A stretch of 64,000 nt of DNA from Clostridium sp. SY8519 (GCF_000270305.1 NC_015737.1:2728501-2792500); one strand, 5' to 3'. Positions 7,455 to 16,730 are shown, counted from the stretch's first letter. The notes: generated from the sequence alone by a model not told the origin. Made by a program: numbers and translations.

Positions 7455-8216
7455 TCAGCGAGTGATTGTTTGCGCTCTCAGCAACAGATACTTGATCTCT
7501 CCAAAAAATTCCCGAAGCATATTATTCATCAGATATCGTCTGGCCGATCCCGCCGAAATGCCGCACACATTCTGCAATCCCTGACTTTTTGCGATCTGCA
7601 GGGCTCGAAACATATGAAAATCGTTCGTGATAATTCCGACTGACGCATCTTCCCCAAAATACGCCCGGCTGTTCGCGATATTTTCAGCTGTTGTCTGCGA
7701 TTCTGTTTCCAGAAGAATCCGATCCGAGGATATGCCGTGCTCTTTTAGATATTTTGCCATACCCTCCGCTTCCGTGAACGGTTCATTGTAACCCTTCCCG
7801 CCGGAAACAATACACAAAGTCCCGCTGTTCTCCTGTAAATACGCAATTGCGCTATCCAACCGATAGCGCAGTACCACACTGGGGCCATTCGCATGCACCT
7901 GCGCGCCAAGAACGATAATATAATCCAGATCTGCCTGACCTTTTTCATGAAATTTGCTGATCATACATCCTTCAACAATCACAAAAAAAGCCAGCCCCAG
8001 GCAGATGACTGCCAAACATATTTTTTGGATAATTCCAGGCAGCCTGCCCCAGAGATTCTTTTTCACCGCAACAGCAAACAAGGCAAACACAACAGCAAGG
8101 CCCAGCCACACCACGAAAAATCGTGTGCCGGATCCCACTGTCCCCACCGCAATGCCATATACCAGGCACAGAAGCGCCAAAAGAATCCACACGGTAAACA
8201 CTATCTTCCTTTTCAT
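7455..8216 (-). CDS. YdcF/SanA/ElyC-family membrane protein (DUF218)
   Basis: About 253 residues. Three to four hydrophobic segments cover residues 1-95. A DUF218 domain follows: DYIIVLGAQVHANGPS, then VSGGKGYNEPFTEAEGMAKYL, then LLETESQTTAENIANS, then IITNDFHMFRALQIA. The D-Y-I-I-V-L-G, SGG-G and E-x-x-S-x-x-T-x-x-N blocks are diagnostic. Family members are envelope-linked proteins; E. coli SanA and ElyC affect vancomycin sensitivity and lipid-carrier metabolism, and YdcF binds S-adenosylmethionine. The ATG at 8216 was chosen because an AGGAGG lies upstream; the longer frame would need TTG at 8240. It follows the ArsC-like gene closely and is probably its operon partner. Confidence 0.82.
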   Translation of the reverse strand: MKRKIVFTVWILLALLCLVYGIAVGTVGSGTRFFVVWLGLAVVFALFAVAVKKNLWGRLPGIIQKICLAVICLGLAFFVIVEGCMISKFHEKGQADLDYIIVLGAQVHANGPSVVLRYRLDSAIAYLQENSGTLCIVSGGKGYNEPFTEAEGMAKYLKEHGISSDRILLETESQTTAENIANSRAYFGEDASVGIITNDFHMFRALQIAKSQGLQNVCGISAGSARRYLMNNMLREFFGEIKYLLLRAQTITR

Positions 8217-8240
8217 TCCTGCCAGAAATTCCTCCTGCAA

Positions 8241-8594
8241 TTATTTCAGTTTTTCTTCCCACTCAGCTTCTTTAAATCCGACTAACACAAAGTCTTCACC
8301 GACCACAAGCGAACGTTTCACAAGCATACCATCTGAAGCCAGAAGTTTTAACTGTTCGTCTTCCGTCATTTCCGGCAGTTTGTCCTTTAACTGCATTTCT
8401 TTATAGAGTTTTCCGCTTGTATTAAAAAATTTCTTCAGAGGAAATCCACTCATCTCATACCATTTTTTCAGTTCTTCATAAGACGGATGCTCCTCTTTGA
8501 TCGGACGCTCCAGATATTCTATGCCTGATGCATCCAGCCAATTTAAAGCCTTTCGGCATGTGCTGCATTTTCTGTAAGCTAATATTGTAATCAT
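8241..8594 (-). CDS. ArsC/Spx-family thioredoxin-fold protein
   Basis: 117 residues from the ATG at 8594, preceded by GAGGAGAAG; the frame extends 14 codons further upstream without a better start. It begins ITILAYRKCSTCRKALNWLD with the redox motif Cys-Ser-Thr-Cys at about residues 9-12. Then come YLERPIKEEHPSYEEL, KKFFNTSGKLYKE, and VKRSLVVGEDFVLVGFKEAEW, which holds the conserved K-R-P/S-L turn. This is the arsenate-reductase-like (YffB/Spx/MgsR) family. Without ars genes nearby, a general thiol-redox or transcription-modulating role is more likely than arsenate reduction. It is typical in length (about 115-130). Confidence 0.82.
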   Translation of the reverse strand: MITILAYRKCSTCRKALNWLDASGIEYLERPIKEEHPSYEELKKWYEMSGFPLKKFFNTSGKLYKEMQLKDKLPEMTEDEQLKLLASDGMLVKRSLVVGEDFVLVGFKEAEWEEKLK

Positions 8595-8894
8595 AAGTGC
8601 TTCTCCTCTTTCATAACCTGTTCGAAAATGGTACACTAGTAAATCTCTAAATGTGCAAAGAAAAACAGAGCTAACATCGTTTGCACAATGCCGCTCTGCA
8701 AAAGTTTAACTTTTTCTATTTGTTTCATTCTACTCATTTGGAAAACAACTGTCAACCACTATCTTGAGAAAATCAAAAGTATTTTTAATCTTTTCATTCT
8801 CTTAATAAAAACATGCGTAATCAGGTTAGCAGCGACCAGTGTTGTTTTCTGTTATCTGATCGTACGCTGCCAGATCTTTAAATAAATAAGTCAC
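8595..8894. other. Intergenic region, about 300 bp
   Basis: AT-rich region between two minus-strand transcription units. It should hold the promoter of the ArsC-like gene and the end of the acyl-CoA dehydrogenase transcript, but I cannot fix either. The 65-codon plus-strand frame at 8688-8885 has no ribosome binding site and looks like chance. Confidence 0.4.
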
Positions 8895-10040
8895 CTAATT
8901 TAGAACTTTACCAGCGATAACAATTTGCTGTACCTGTGAACTTCCTTCATAGATAGAGCATACACGTACATCCCGGTATATTCTTTCGATTTCATACTCT
9001 CTGGAGTAACCATAGCCGCCATGTAACTGGAGTGATTTATTTACAATATCAATTGCATTTTCAGCTGTATAATATTTTGCCATAGATGCTTCTTGATCTG
9101 CTGCTACACCTTGATCAAGCAAATACGCAGCATGATATGTGAGCAATTTGGCGGCATTTAACCTTGTTTCCATATCTGCAATCATAAACCGCAACGCCTG
9201 CATTTTCGACAATGTTTTTCCAAACTGTTCACGCTGAGTAATAAAATCAATCCCAAGATCCATTGCTTCCTGTGCCATTCCCAGGCACATCGCCGATACA
9301 CCAATTCTGCCAACAGATAACGTTTTCATAGCGTTAATAAATCCCATATTTAACTCTCCAATCAAACAATCCGCTGGTACTCTTACATCCTCTAAAACCA
9401 GATCACTGACCGGTACTCCTTTTTGGCCCATTTTTTCTTCAGTTTTTCCGGTGGATACTCCCGGTAAATGCATATCAACAATGAAGCAGGATATGCCTTT
9501 TACTCCCTTTTCACGATCCGTTTTTGCATATACGATGGAATAATCCGCAATTGGTGCCATTGTGATAAAACATTTCACACCATTTAACACATAACAATCC
9601 CCATCTTTTTCTGCCTTCGTGCGAATAGATGCTGCATCTGAACCGGCATTTGGCTCCGTTAGAGCAAAAGCAATAATCGAATCACCACTCGCCACTGCTG
9701 GGAGGTACTTCTTTTTTTGTTCTTCTGTACCTGATAATACAATTGGTGCAGTAGATAAGGAATTAGCGGAAGAAATAAACAGAGTAGCTGCCGCGCTTTT
9801 CTTTGCAATTTCTTCCATTACGCACACATAACTACGCATGTCTAATCCTAAGCCGCCATACTCTTCCGGGATTTTTAAACTAAAAAATCCTAATTCTCCC
9901 ATCAATTTTACAATTTCTTTTGGAAACGTATCCGTTCTATCTATCTCAGCTGCGATTGGTTCCAATTCCTTCTCTGCAAAATCCCGTGCCAGCTTTCTAA
10001 TCTCTTCGTGACCCTCGTCAAAGTAAATACTATTTTTCAT
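8895..10040 (-). CDS. Acyl-CoA dehydrogenase
   Basis: About 381 residues from the ATG at 10040, which overlaps the end of the CoA-transferase gene by 11 nt. It is an FAD-dependent alpha,beta-desaturase of acyl-CoA thioesters. The N-terminal helical domain starts FDEGHEEIRKLARDFAEKEL. The middle beta domain has FALTEPNAGSDAASI and FITMAPIADY. The C-terminal domain has REQFGKTLSKMQALRFMIAD, LQLHGGYGYSREYEIER and the catalytic base Glu in SIYEGSSQVQ (about residue 365), the position used by short/medium-chain enzymes. Length is normal. With the CoA-transferase directly upstream, an acid is probably activated and then oxidised or, in reverse, an enoyl-CoA reduced; no EtfAB is adjacent. Confidence 0.9.
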   Translation of the reverse strand: MKNSIYFDEGHEEIRKLARDFAEKELEPIAAEIDRTDTFPKEIVKLMGELGFFSLKIPEEYGGLGLDMRSYVCVMEEIAKKSAAATLFISSANSLSTAPIVLSGTEEQKKKYLPAVASGDSIIAFALTEPNAGSDAASIRTKAEKDGDCYVLNGVKCFITMAPIADYSIVYAKTDREKGVKGISCFIVDMHLPGVSTGKTEEKMGQKGVPVSDLVLEDVRVPADCLIGELNMGFINAMKTLSVGRIGVSAMCLGMAQEAMDLGIDFITQREQFGKTLSKMQALRFMIADMETRLNAAKLLTYHAAYLLDQGVAADQEASMAKYYTAENAIDIVNKSLQLHGGYGYSREYEIERIYRDVRVCSIYEGSSQVQQIVIAGKVLN

Positions 10041-11613
10041 CCTTTTTTGCTTCCTTCCCCATATAATCTCCAAGCCGTCCCCATTCTTCAAAGAAGATTT
10101 TGGGATCCATCACTTTAAGATTATCTGCTACTACCGGTTCAAACTCCATACAATTCATAATATCTTTTTCAAGATCTATGCCCGGTGCAATTTCAGTAAT
10201 GGTAAGCTGATGATTGATCAATTTCATAACGCAGCGTTCTGTAATATAAATAACTTCTTGCTCCGGATCTTTATACCTTGTTGAATAAGTGATCTGTCCT
10301 ACACGATTGACAAATTTTTTGATTTTTCCTTCCTGTGTCACAGTTATCTTTCCGTCACCTAATCTATACTTCGCTTTTCCTACTAATGTTCCGCAAAAAA
10401 TAACTTTAGGCGTTTTTTGGGTAATATTTATAAATCCTCCAGGACCTGTAAGTCTGTTTCCCATTTTACTAACATTATTATTTCCATATTTATCGATTTC
10501 CCCAATACCCAGGATGGTTACATCTAAAAAACCACCATCTATCATGTCAAACATTGCTCCATGATCTACAATTGCCTCCGGATTATAGGCGCTGCCAAAA
10601 TTTGGTAAGGCAGCTGGTACTCCTCCAATCATTCCACTTTCCGTTGTCATTATTACATCATTCTGAAAACCCTCTTCTGCAATAATGCTTGCGGTATCCG
10701 CAGCCATGCCAACTCCAAGATTAATCGTCTCGCCCTTCTTTAATTCCATTGCGCATCGTCTTGCTATAACCTTTCTGACATCAAATGGAACTGGGGCAAT
10801 ATGATCAACGGGCTTCTTTATATCCCCATTAAAAGCTGGCTCGTAATAAACCCCTTCTGTCTGCCAGCACGCCCTCTTATCCTGTGCAATGACTACATAA
10901 TCTACTAATATTCCTGGAATTTTTATTTCCTTTGGATGTAAAGTTCCTGCCTTTGCCATATATTCGACCTGAACAATAACAATACCACCGCAATTATGGG
11001 CTGCAGTTGCTACTGCAAGACCTTCATTTAATATACTTTCGTGTGCAAAACTTATGTTTCCATTTTCATCCGCAATCGTGCCTCTTAATAATGCGACATC
11101 TAATTTAAATGAAGGATAGAATAAATATTCTTCGCCATCAATCTCAGTTAATCGAACTAATTCTTCTGTGGTACATTCATTCATTTTTCCCCCGCCAAAT
11201 CGGGGATCAACGAATGTTCCCAATCCCACCTTTGTAAGCAGTCCCGGTCTTCCGGCCGCTATTTCACGCCATAAATTGACAATACAGCCCTGTGGTAAGC
11301 ATGTACATTGCAATTTATTTTCAACTGCTAATTTATTAAGCGCAAATGCAGATCCAACATGTGCTCCAGACCATCGAGTGATCAATCCTTCACCAGCTTC
11401 TCCTAATACGGTAACTCCACGATCTCTCCAATCGCCCATTGCACTGCCCTGGCGCAAGGCCAAATCTGCAGGATGTCCACATTCTTTATAATTATCTCTA
11501 ATCGCACAGGCTATCTCTTCCGGCCAACCTGCCAGCCCCAATCCAGCCAAAGCAACCGTTGCATGATCCGTAATACATTGTGCAGCCTCTTTTGCTGAAA
11601 CAAATTTTGCCAT
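10030..11613 (-). CDS. Acyl-CoA:carboxylate CoA-transferase (propionate CoA-transferase type)
   Basis: About 527 residues from the ATG at 11613, after GGGAGA. It is a fused alpha-beta family I CoA-transferase that moves CoA between carboxylates through a glutamyl-CoA intermediate. The N-half has VALAGLGLAGWPEE and GLGTFVDPRFGGGKMN. The C-half has INLGVGMAADTASIIAEEG and TTESGMIGGVP, which contains the catalytic Glu at about residue 325. It also has DVTILGIGEIDKYGNNNVSK and GTGPGG-like TGPGGFINI. It lies between the MFS transporter and the acyl-CoA dehydrogenase, so it most likely activates the imported acid. Substrate cannot be read from sequence; length matches the propionate/acetate CoA-transferase group. 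Confidence 0.9.
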   Translation of the reverse strand: MAKFVSAKEAAQCITDHATVALAGLGLAGWPEEIACAIRDNYKECGHPADLALRQGSAMGDWRDRGVTVLGEAGEGLITRWSGAHVGSAFALNKLAVENKLQCTCLPQGCIVNLWREIAAGRPGLLTKVGLGTFVDPRFGGGKMNECTTEELVRLTEIDGEEYLFYPSFKLDVALLRGTIADENGNISFAHESILNEGLAVATAAHNCGGIVIVQVEYMAKAGTLHPKEIKIPGILVDYVVIAQDKRACWQTEGVYYEPAFNGDIKKPVDHIAPVPFDVRKVIARRCAMELKKGETINLGVGMAADTASIIAEEGFQNDVIMTTESGMIGGVPAALPNFGSAYNPEAIVDHGAMFDMIDGGFLDVTILGIGEIDKYGNNNVSKMGNRLTGPGGFINITQKTPKVIFCGTLVGKAKYRLGDGKITVTQEGKIKKFVNRVGQITYSTRYKDPEQEVIYITERCVMKLINHQLTITEIAPGIDLEKDIMNCMEFEPVVADNLKVMDPKIFFEEWGRLGDYMGKEAKKDEK

Positions 11614-11638
11614 TTTCTCTTTCTCCCGATTGAATAGT

Positions 11639-11675
11639 GAAAGCCTGTGACAAATTTTATTTACCACAGGCTTTC
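11639..11675 (-). terminator. Hairpin between MFS and CoA-transferase genes
   Basis: GAAAGCCTGTG (11639-11649) and CACAGGCTTTC (11665-11675) make a perfect 11-bp stem with a 15-nt loop. Only a weak T stretch follows on the minus strand, so it may act as an attenuator or mRNA-processing site inside the operon. Confidence 0.45.
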
Positions 11676-11726
11676 ATTATTTTACTGTGACAACAATCTG
11701 ATAATCTTATGATTTACATCCTAAGC

Positions 11727-13004
11727 CTAACATTTCTCTTCTTTAAATTCCTTCTCACGTTTTGCAACAAATCCATCCTTAATTGGAATAATCAATACAA
11801 TCGCCAAAATGCAGACACCTGCAAGTACCAGATATGCCACATTGTAACCACTCCTTGCTGCTACCATCGCAGTAACCATTGCACCCGCGGAACCAAATAA
11901 CTGACATATAACAACAATTACGCTATAAGCATTTTGGAAATTGTAGCGTCCCCAAAAACGAACTGTAAATGAAGTAGAGAAGTTAGAGGATCCACCTAAA
12001 ATCGCTCCAAGCAAGATAAGGGCAATCCACATTAACGCTGTTACACCTAATGTAGTAAATACACATGCAACCGCTCCACAGATAAGCATAATAATCTGTG
12101 CCGGCTTTGTACCGATCTTATCGTCTAAGGCCCCAATAAACCAGCTGCCAAAACACCCAATGAATGCACATGCTGACATCATTGCAATTGCAGTAGGACG
12201 CTCATATCCTGCTTCTAATAATCTGGGGATCAGCTGTGACGGAACAGCTGATGCCAGGAACATACCGCACCCCAAGTTAATTCCTAAAACCCATGTTTGC
12301 CAAGTAGAGAGTAATCTGCGCTTTGTCCAGGGACTATTTGCTGCTAATCGCTTTCCCTCTGCAAGCATTGCATCTGCCTGCTCTCGTGTCATGCTGTGAT
12401 CATTATCCGGATATCCTCCACACTCTTCTGGATAATTTCGAAGTATCACAAAGCCTAATACGGTTAATACAGCAATAGCAACACCATAGAATACATAGCT
12501 GCCAACAAATCCAAAATTTTTCAGTAATGTTGTGAATAATAAAACACCTGTACCTGCACCTAATGTAAACCCAATGGTGATAAGGCCAATTACAAGAGCT
12601 TTTTTCTTCGGAAACCAGTTTGCAACTAAGTTATTTACGACGATTAATGACATCGTCTGACTGCAAAGAAATGAAATAATGTAAATGGTTACAAATCCCG
12701 CCTGGTTAGGAATGATTCCCCATAAGGCAACACTTACAGTCCATATCAAGCCAACTGCGATTTCAAGATACCTATAGTTTGTTTTACCACCTTTTGTGAT
12801 AAAGCCAAGTACAACAAACCAGATCAGTGCACCATAACCGCCATAGGATTGCAGTGATAATAAAACAGTTCGATTGAATCCTTTTTCAACAAACATATTG
12901 ACTGCTAAGTTCATTGTCGCCGGTATTGCTGTACAGAGAACAATGATTAACATACCAAAGAGAACCAAAAACCATCCACGGGCTCCAAATGCATATTTTT
13001 TCAT
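11727..13004 (-). CDS. MFS transporter, oxalate/formate antiporter (OFA)-like
   Basis: About 425 residues with twelve predicted membrane helices in two six-helix halves. The halves are separated by a charged loop near residues 190-225 (MTREQADAMLAEGKRLAANS). A-loop-like NWFPKKKALVIGLITIG after helix 4 and YERPTAIAMMSACAFIGC at helix 7-8 resemble OFA-type carriers that move small carboxylates. The ATG at 13004 follows GAGGTGG at 7 nt; the GTG three codons upstream overlaps that site. The gene is placed between the SnoaL-like and CoA-transferase genes and probably imports the acid that the cluster consumes. Confidence 0.82.
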   Translation of the reverse strand: MKKYAFGARGWFLVLFGMLIIVLCTAIPATMNLAVNMFVEKGFNRTVLLSLQSYGGYGALIWFVVLGFITKGGKTNYRYLEIAVGLIWTVSVALWGIIPNQAGFVTIYIISFLCSQTMSLIVVNNLVANWFPKKKALVIGLITIGFTLGAGTGVLLFTTLLKNFGFVGSYVFYGVAIAVLTVLGFVILRNYPEECGGYPDNDHSMTREQADAMLAEGKRLAANSPWTKRRLLSTWQTWVLGINLGCGMFLASAVPSQLIPRLLEAGYERPTAIAMMSACAFIGCFGSWFIGALDDKIGTKPAQIIMLICGAVACVFTTLGVTALMWIALILLGAILGGSSNFSTSFTVRFWGRYNFQNAYSVIVVICQLFGSAGAMVTAMVAARSGYNVAYLVLAGVCILAIVLIIPIKDGFVAKREKEFKEEKC

Positions 13005-13023
13005 AATGTCCACCTCGCTGGGG

Positions 13024-13839
13024 TTACCAAACTCTGTCTTCTATGTCATATTCTGTCTTTCCAATCAAATCTTCAAAGCCTCTAAATGGCCAATCCACAT
13101 TTCCATCCCAGGTCTCATATGGTAACGGGTACATAGGTAAAGGGACTTTTCGTTCATACTGACTGTATGGTTGATTAAACTTCATAGGCTTATGGAATGG
13201 AAGATCTGCCATATCTTTCGTATCCTTCCGCTTCATATACCCAATATTTTTATCCGTCATTTCAGCATCATCCACCCAGCTCTTATAGAAACTGTTTCGG
13301 AAATCTCTCCACCATTTCAAATGCCATATTTTCCATGAACCATCTTCGAGCTTAATAAAATCAGCACTATATTTGCCCCAAGCCCAATATGCCTCCATCT
13401 TTGCCTGCCCTTCCTTATAGCATTCCGGCGGCGTGTGCCTCTGATCCTCATAATAAGTTTCTATACCTGGTGACATAAATACTGCTCTTGCCGTTTTACC
13501 ATCTCCTGCTACTTCAATCACTGGAGTAGTTACACAATGCATAAAGAATGCTCCCTTAGCAAATCTCGCTGTTCCTAATATTTTCAGGAAAATTGTTTCA
13601 ATCCCTTCCCGGCCAACAAAAATTCCTGAATCTCCTACGTCCATACTGACATCAGGCACATCCAATGCAAACACTTCCTTAATTTTTTCCGGGAACAGAA
13701 TCGGATAATGCATATATTCGTATTTACACATAACCTTTTTGATTTCTTCCATATCCAGCAGACGCTGTTTTTCTACTCGCAGGGCTTCTATGTCTGTTTT
13801 TAGTTCAATGATCTTTTTTTCTAATTCTTTTACTTCCAT
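13024..13839 (-). CDS. SnoaL-like/NTF2-fold domain protein
   Basis: About 271 residues from the ATG at 13839. The first 30 residues form a coiled coil (VKELEKKIIELKTDIEALRVEK). An NTF2/SnoaL-like domain follows (about 35-170) with EIKKVMCKYEYMHYPILFPE, a FVGREGIETIFLKIL block, HCVTTPVIEVAGDGKTARAV and GKYSADFIKLEDGSWKIWHL. The last 90 residues are Pro/Tyr/Trp-rich. The fold covers isomerases, dehydratases such as the bile-acid enzyme BaiE, and non-enzymatic binding proteins, but this sequence is longer than those. Its position at the head of a CoA-transferase/acyl-CoA dehydrogenase set suggests a catalytic step on an imported cyclic or aromatic substrate. That role is inference. Confidence 0.7.
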   Translation of the reverse strand: MEVKELEKKIIELKTDIEALRVEKQRLLDMEEIKKVMCKYEYMHYPILFPEKIKEVFALDVPDVSMDVGDSGIFVGREGIETIFLKILGTARFAKGAFFMHCVTTPVIEVAGDGKTARAVFMSPGIETYYEDQRHTPPECYKEGQAKMEAYWAWGKYSADFIKLEDGSWKIWHLKWWRDFRNSFYKSWVDDAEMTDKNIGYMKRKDTKDMADLPFHKPMKFNQPYSQYERKVPLPMYPLPYETWDGNVDWPFRGFEDLIGKTEYDIEDRVW

Positions 13840-14015
13840 AAGGCTCCCTCGAAAATACATTATGTGATACGTGCTGCAAAAGCCGGCCTGCTTTTCTATA
13901 ATTTGATTATACCGGTTCACGCCCCAACTTGTATAATAGTGATAAAATATCGAATGATAATCAGATTCTATTATTATCTAAAACCTTCTATACCAAAAAG
14001 ATATGAAAAAGAACA

Positions 14016-15383
14016 GATAACGTATAATAAGTTTCGCAAATTCAATTGAATAAAAATAGACATAGTCTATTGCCATCGGTAAAATTAAGTTACCACACAA
14101 AATCCACCAAGGAGGCAATGACTATGTCCGATAACATTATACAGTTAAATCAAGACCTAATAAAGCATGATCTTAAAGATCTTGTCCGCAGCAGTGTTGA
14201 AGAAACGCTGAATGCCCTGCTCGATCATGAAGCGGATGAACTTGTCAACGCTTCAAAGTATGAACGTACAGAGAATCGTAATGGCTACCGCTCAGGTCAT
14301 TATGAGAGAAACTTCACCACAACTGCAGGAGACGTGAAATTAAAGGTTCCTAAATTGAAAGGCATCCAGTTTGAGACAGCCATCATCGAACGCTATAAAC
14401 GCAGGGAATGCTCCGTCGAAGAAGCTCTGATCGAAATGTATCTGGCCGGGGTATCCGTCCGCCGCGTAGAGGATATCACAGAAGCTCTTTGGGGAACTAA
14501 GGTATCTCCAGGAACGATCAGTAATCTCAATCAGAAGGCTTACGAACATATCGAAACCTGGCGCAGCCGAAAATTGACCGGTGAATACGCATACGTTTAT
14601 GTTGACGGTATTTATCTGAAACGCAGCTGGGGCGGCGAAGTGCAGAACGTGTCCGTCCTTGTTGCTATCGGCGTATCTACAGACGGCTACCGCGAGATCA
14701 TCGGCGCTGCAGAAGGCATGAAGGAAGATTTTGAAAGCTGGCATAACTTCTTTATCTGGCTTAAAGAGCGGGGCCTTACAGGAGTCAGACTAATCGTTGG
14801 TGATAAGTGCCTTGGTATGCTGGAATCCATTGCCGATGTATTTCCGGAAGCGAAATATCAGCGCTGCACAGTACATTTTTATCGGAATGTCTTCAGCGTA
14901 GTCCCTCGAGGCAGGATGCGGGAAGTATCCTTAATGCTGAAAGCCATCCACGCGCAGGAGAACAAAGAGGCAGCACGCGAAAAGGCAGCTTCCGTTGTTG
15001 CGAAACTTCGTGAAATGAAGCTCTCTGCAGCCGCAAAGAAAGTTGAGGACGGTGTAGATGAAACTCTGACCTACATGGACTTTCCTACAGAACATTGGAC
15101 CCGTATTCGGACAAACAATGTAACAGAGCGAGTCAACCGAGAAATCAAGCGGCGTACCAAGGCAATCGGGGCGTTTCCAGATGGGCAAAGTGCTTTGATG
15201 CTGGTTTGCGCCAGACTTCGTTACGTAGCGGCTTCGGATTGGGGAACCAAGCGGTATCTCAACATGGATCATCTGTTCCAGATGGAACTTATGAACAATA
15301 CGGAAACAGCTGAGGCGTCTGCCGTCTAACTACCAAGAATCCGATGGTTGAAATTGAATTTGCGAAAAAATCTTGACACTATC
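14016..15383 (+). mobile_element. Complete IS256-family insertion sequence with 8-bp target duplication
   Basis: The element is 1368 bp. Imperfect 32-bp inverted repeats start GATAACGTATAATAAG at 14016 and, read from the right end at 15383, GATAGTGTCAAGATTT. Both continue with an identical TTTCGCAAATTCAATT. The flanks are a perfect direct repeat AAAGAACA at 14008-14015 and 15384-15391. A single intact transposase gene lies inside. Intact ends, gene and duplication point to a recent, potentially active insertion. It separates the SnoaL-like gene from the LysR gene and would place about 1.4 kb between parts of one gene cluster. Confidence 0.95.
14124..15329 (+). CDS. IS256-family transposase (mutator type)
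   Basis: About 401 residues from the second ATG of an ATG-ACT-ATG pair, 8 nt after AAGGAGG; the open frame extends to 14046 across the left inverted repeat. It has NGYRSGHYERNFTTTAGDV, VPKLKG and TEALWGTKVSPGTISNLNQK. The catalytic triad regions are AYVYVDGIYLKR (first Asp), LIVGDKCLGML (second Asp) and RTNNVTERVNREIKRRTK (Glu). This is the classical IS256/mutator layout and length. The protein would catalyse cut-out copy-in transposition of its own element. No frameshift is seen. Confidence 0.93.
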   Translation: MSDNIIQLNQDLIKHDLKDLVRSSVEETLNALLDHEADELVNASKYERTENRNGYRSGHYERNFTTTAGDVKLKVPKLKGIQFETAIIERYKRRECSVEEALIEMYLAGVSVRRVEDITEALWGTKVSPGTISNLNQKAYEHIETWRSRKLTGEYAYVYVDGIYLKRSWGGEVQNVSVLVAIGVSTDGYREIIGAAEGMKEDFESWHNFFIWLKERGLTGVRLIVGDKCLGMLESIADVFPEAKYQRCTVHFYRNVFSVVPRGRMREVSLMLKAIHAQENKEAAREKAASVVAKLREMKLSAAAKKVEDGVDETLTYMDFPTEHWTRIRTNNVTERVNREIKRRTKAIGAFPDGQSALMLVCARLRYVAASDWGTKRYLNMDHLFQMELMNNTETAEASAV

Positions 15384-15452
15384 AAAGAACACGTCTATCG
15401 CTTACAAAACAGCCCAAAGACGAACCGACTTACATTTAATGACGCTTCTATC

Positions 15453-15496
15453 AAAAAAGCTGTCGGATTAACTGAACTCAGCCAATCCGACAGCTT
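15453..15496 (-). terminator. Intrinsic terminator of the LysR gene
   Basis: AAGCTGTCGGATT (15457-15469) pairs perfectly over 13 bp with AATCCGACAGCTT (15484-15496). On the minus strand it is followed by six T. The stop codon of the LysR gene overlaps the stem. A T-rich stretch on the other side means it may work in both directions. Confidence 0.85.
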
Positions 15497-16433
15497 ACTT
15501 TTTTATATCCGATTTATTTCGATATTTATATTTTTCCAAATTGATTTTTTCATTATCTTCTTTCAAAAAGTCTAATAAGATCTCTATTGCTGGATTATGG
15601 TTCAGCTTATTCCAAACCAAATCCGTTTCCATGTATTGAAATGAGTCTATCAATGGAATAAATTTAACCATTTGACCATACATTTTTTCCATGGAGTGAT
15701 TAAGAACCGCTATACCATTTCCTGCACTCACCTGCAATACCATTGAATTCAGTGAATCAGCCGCTATGATTCCCTTCGGAAACTTAATGTCATTTTCTGC
15801 CATTCTATTCAGCAAATAGTTATACGGCAGATGATTATCCTGTGATTTTGTAATGATGAATTTATCACCAATAAAATCATTCAATGATACCTCTGTTTCT
15901 AATCGCATCGGGTGATAATTATTAACGATCACATCCAAATGATCGTAATAAAATGGCCAGAAATCACTAAAATCCTCTTCCGATGCCTCCATATTCATCT
16001 GAAATGCAAAATCAAAAACATTACTATAAATCAAGTCCTGCGCTTCTTTGGCTGAACACCACTGCAAATTGATATCAATGTCCGGGTGGACTGTCTTGAA
16101 TTGATTAATGAATGGTGTAAATCGACCATATTCAACCCCAGTACAAGCAATGCTTAAATGCATTGCAGGGCTATCACTAATTCGTTTGATTTCCTGCTCC
16201 AAATCTGCTAATGCATCGAGCAAAAATGGAGCCTTTAGATATAACGTTTCTCCCGCACTAGTAAGAGTTACATTTCTGTTGTCGCGTATCAGCAACTGTG
16301 TACCCATTTCTTTTTCAAAATCGGAAATCTTTTTACTTAAGGCAGGCTGACTGATAAACAGTTCCTCTGCCGCCCTCGTGAAATTCCGGTTTTTAGCGAC
16401 ACTTATAAATGCTACTAATTTATTTAAATCCAC
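15495..16433 (-). CDS. LysR-family transcriptional regulator
   Basis: 312 residues. The start is a GTG at 16433 after GAGAGAAAG. The winged HTH is residues 1-60 (MDLNKLVAFISVAKNRNFTR, then AAEELFISQPALSKKISDFE and RNVTLTSAGETL). A periplasmic-binding-like effector domain fills 90-295 (LSIACTGVEYGRFTPFINQF, DIDINLQWCSAKEAQDLI, VLQVSAGNGIAVLNHSMEKM). Length is normal for the family. It lies between the UGSC-like gene and, across the IS256 copy, the SnoaL/MFS/CoA-transferase genes. It is therefore the likely effector-responsive regulator of that cluster, although LysR regulators are more often divergent to their targets. Confidence 0.9.
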   Translation of the reverse strand: MDLNKLVAFISVAKNRNFTRAAEELFISQPALSKKISDFEKEMGTQLLIRDNRNVTLTSAGETLYLKAPFLLDALADLEQEIKRISDSPAMHLSIACTGVEYGRFTPFINQFKTVHPDIDINLQWCSAKEAQDLIYSNVFDFAFQMNMEASEEDFSDFWPFYYDHLDVIVNNYHPMRLETEVSLNDFIGDKFIITKSQDNHLPYNYLLNRMAENDIKFPKGIIAADSLNSMVLQVSAGNGIAVLNHSMEKMYGQMVKFIPLIDSFQYMETDLVWNKLNHNPAIEILLDFLKEDNEKINLEKYKYRNKSDIKK

Positions 16434-16544
16434 GGTGCTTTCTCTCTTTCGTAAATGGTAAAGATTGAGTGTCTTTAACCAATGTTCAACTTCTGGGATA
16501 ATCAGTCTTGAGAATCTTAAGAAATCTTAGACAGGGGGTTGAAC

Positions 16545-16706
16545 ATGGATACTTCATTAACAGTCAAAACAATGCGCCGTCAGTCATGGGCGCTCATGGT
16601 CCAGGAACAGGCAAACAGCGGTCTTTCTGTCCGCGACTGGTGCGCACAGAATGATAGAAGCAGCAAGGTCACCACTCTCATGGCAGCCTTGCTGTTAAAC
16701 ACATAA
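16545..16706 (+). pseudogene. IS66-family accessory ORF remnant
   Basis: A 53-codon frame starting MDTSLTVKTMRRQSW and containing QANSGLSVRDWCAQND, which is the N-terminal signature of the small IS66 accessory protein (W-x-x-x-V-x-x-x-x-x-S-G-x-S-V-x-x-W-C). After about 40 residues similarity ends and the frame stops at 16706. A GGGGG site precedes the ATG. No other IS66 genes or the far inverted repeat remain, so this is a decayed left end. Confidence 0.65.
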
Positions 16707-16730
16707 CTTTTATCTTGAAAAAACTATAAA

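Noticed and set aside
8241..8594. Arsenic-resistance operon
   Set aside because: The ArsC-fold protein is alone, with no arsR, arsB or acr3; an Spx/YffB-like role is more likely.
8688..8885. 65-codon plus-strand frame
   Set aside because: No ribosome binding site, low complexity, no motif.
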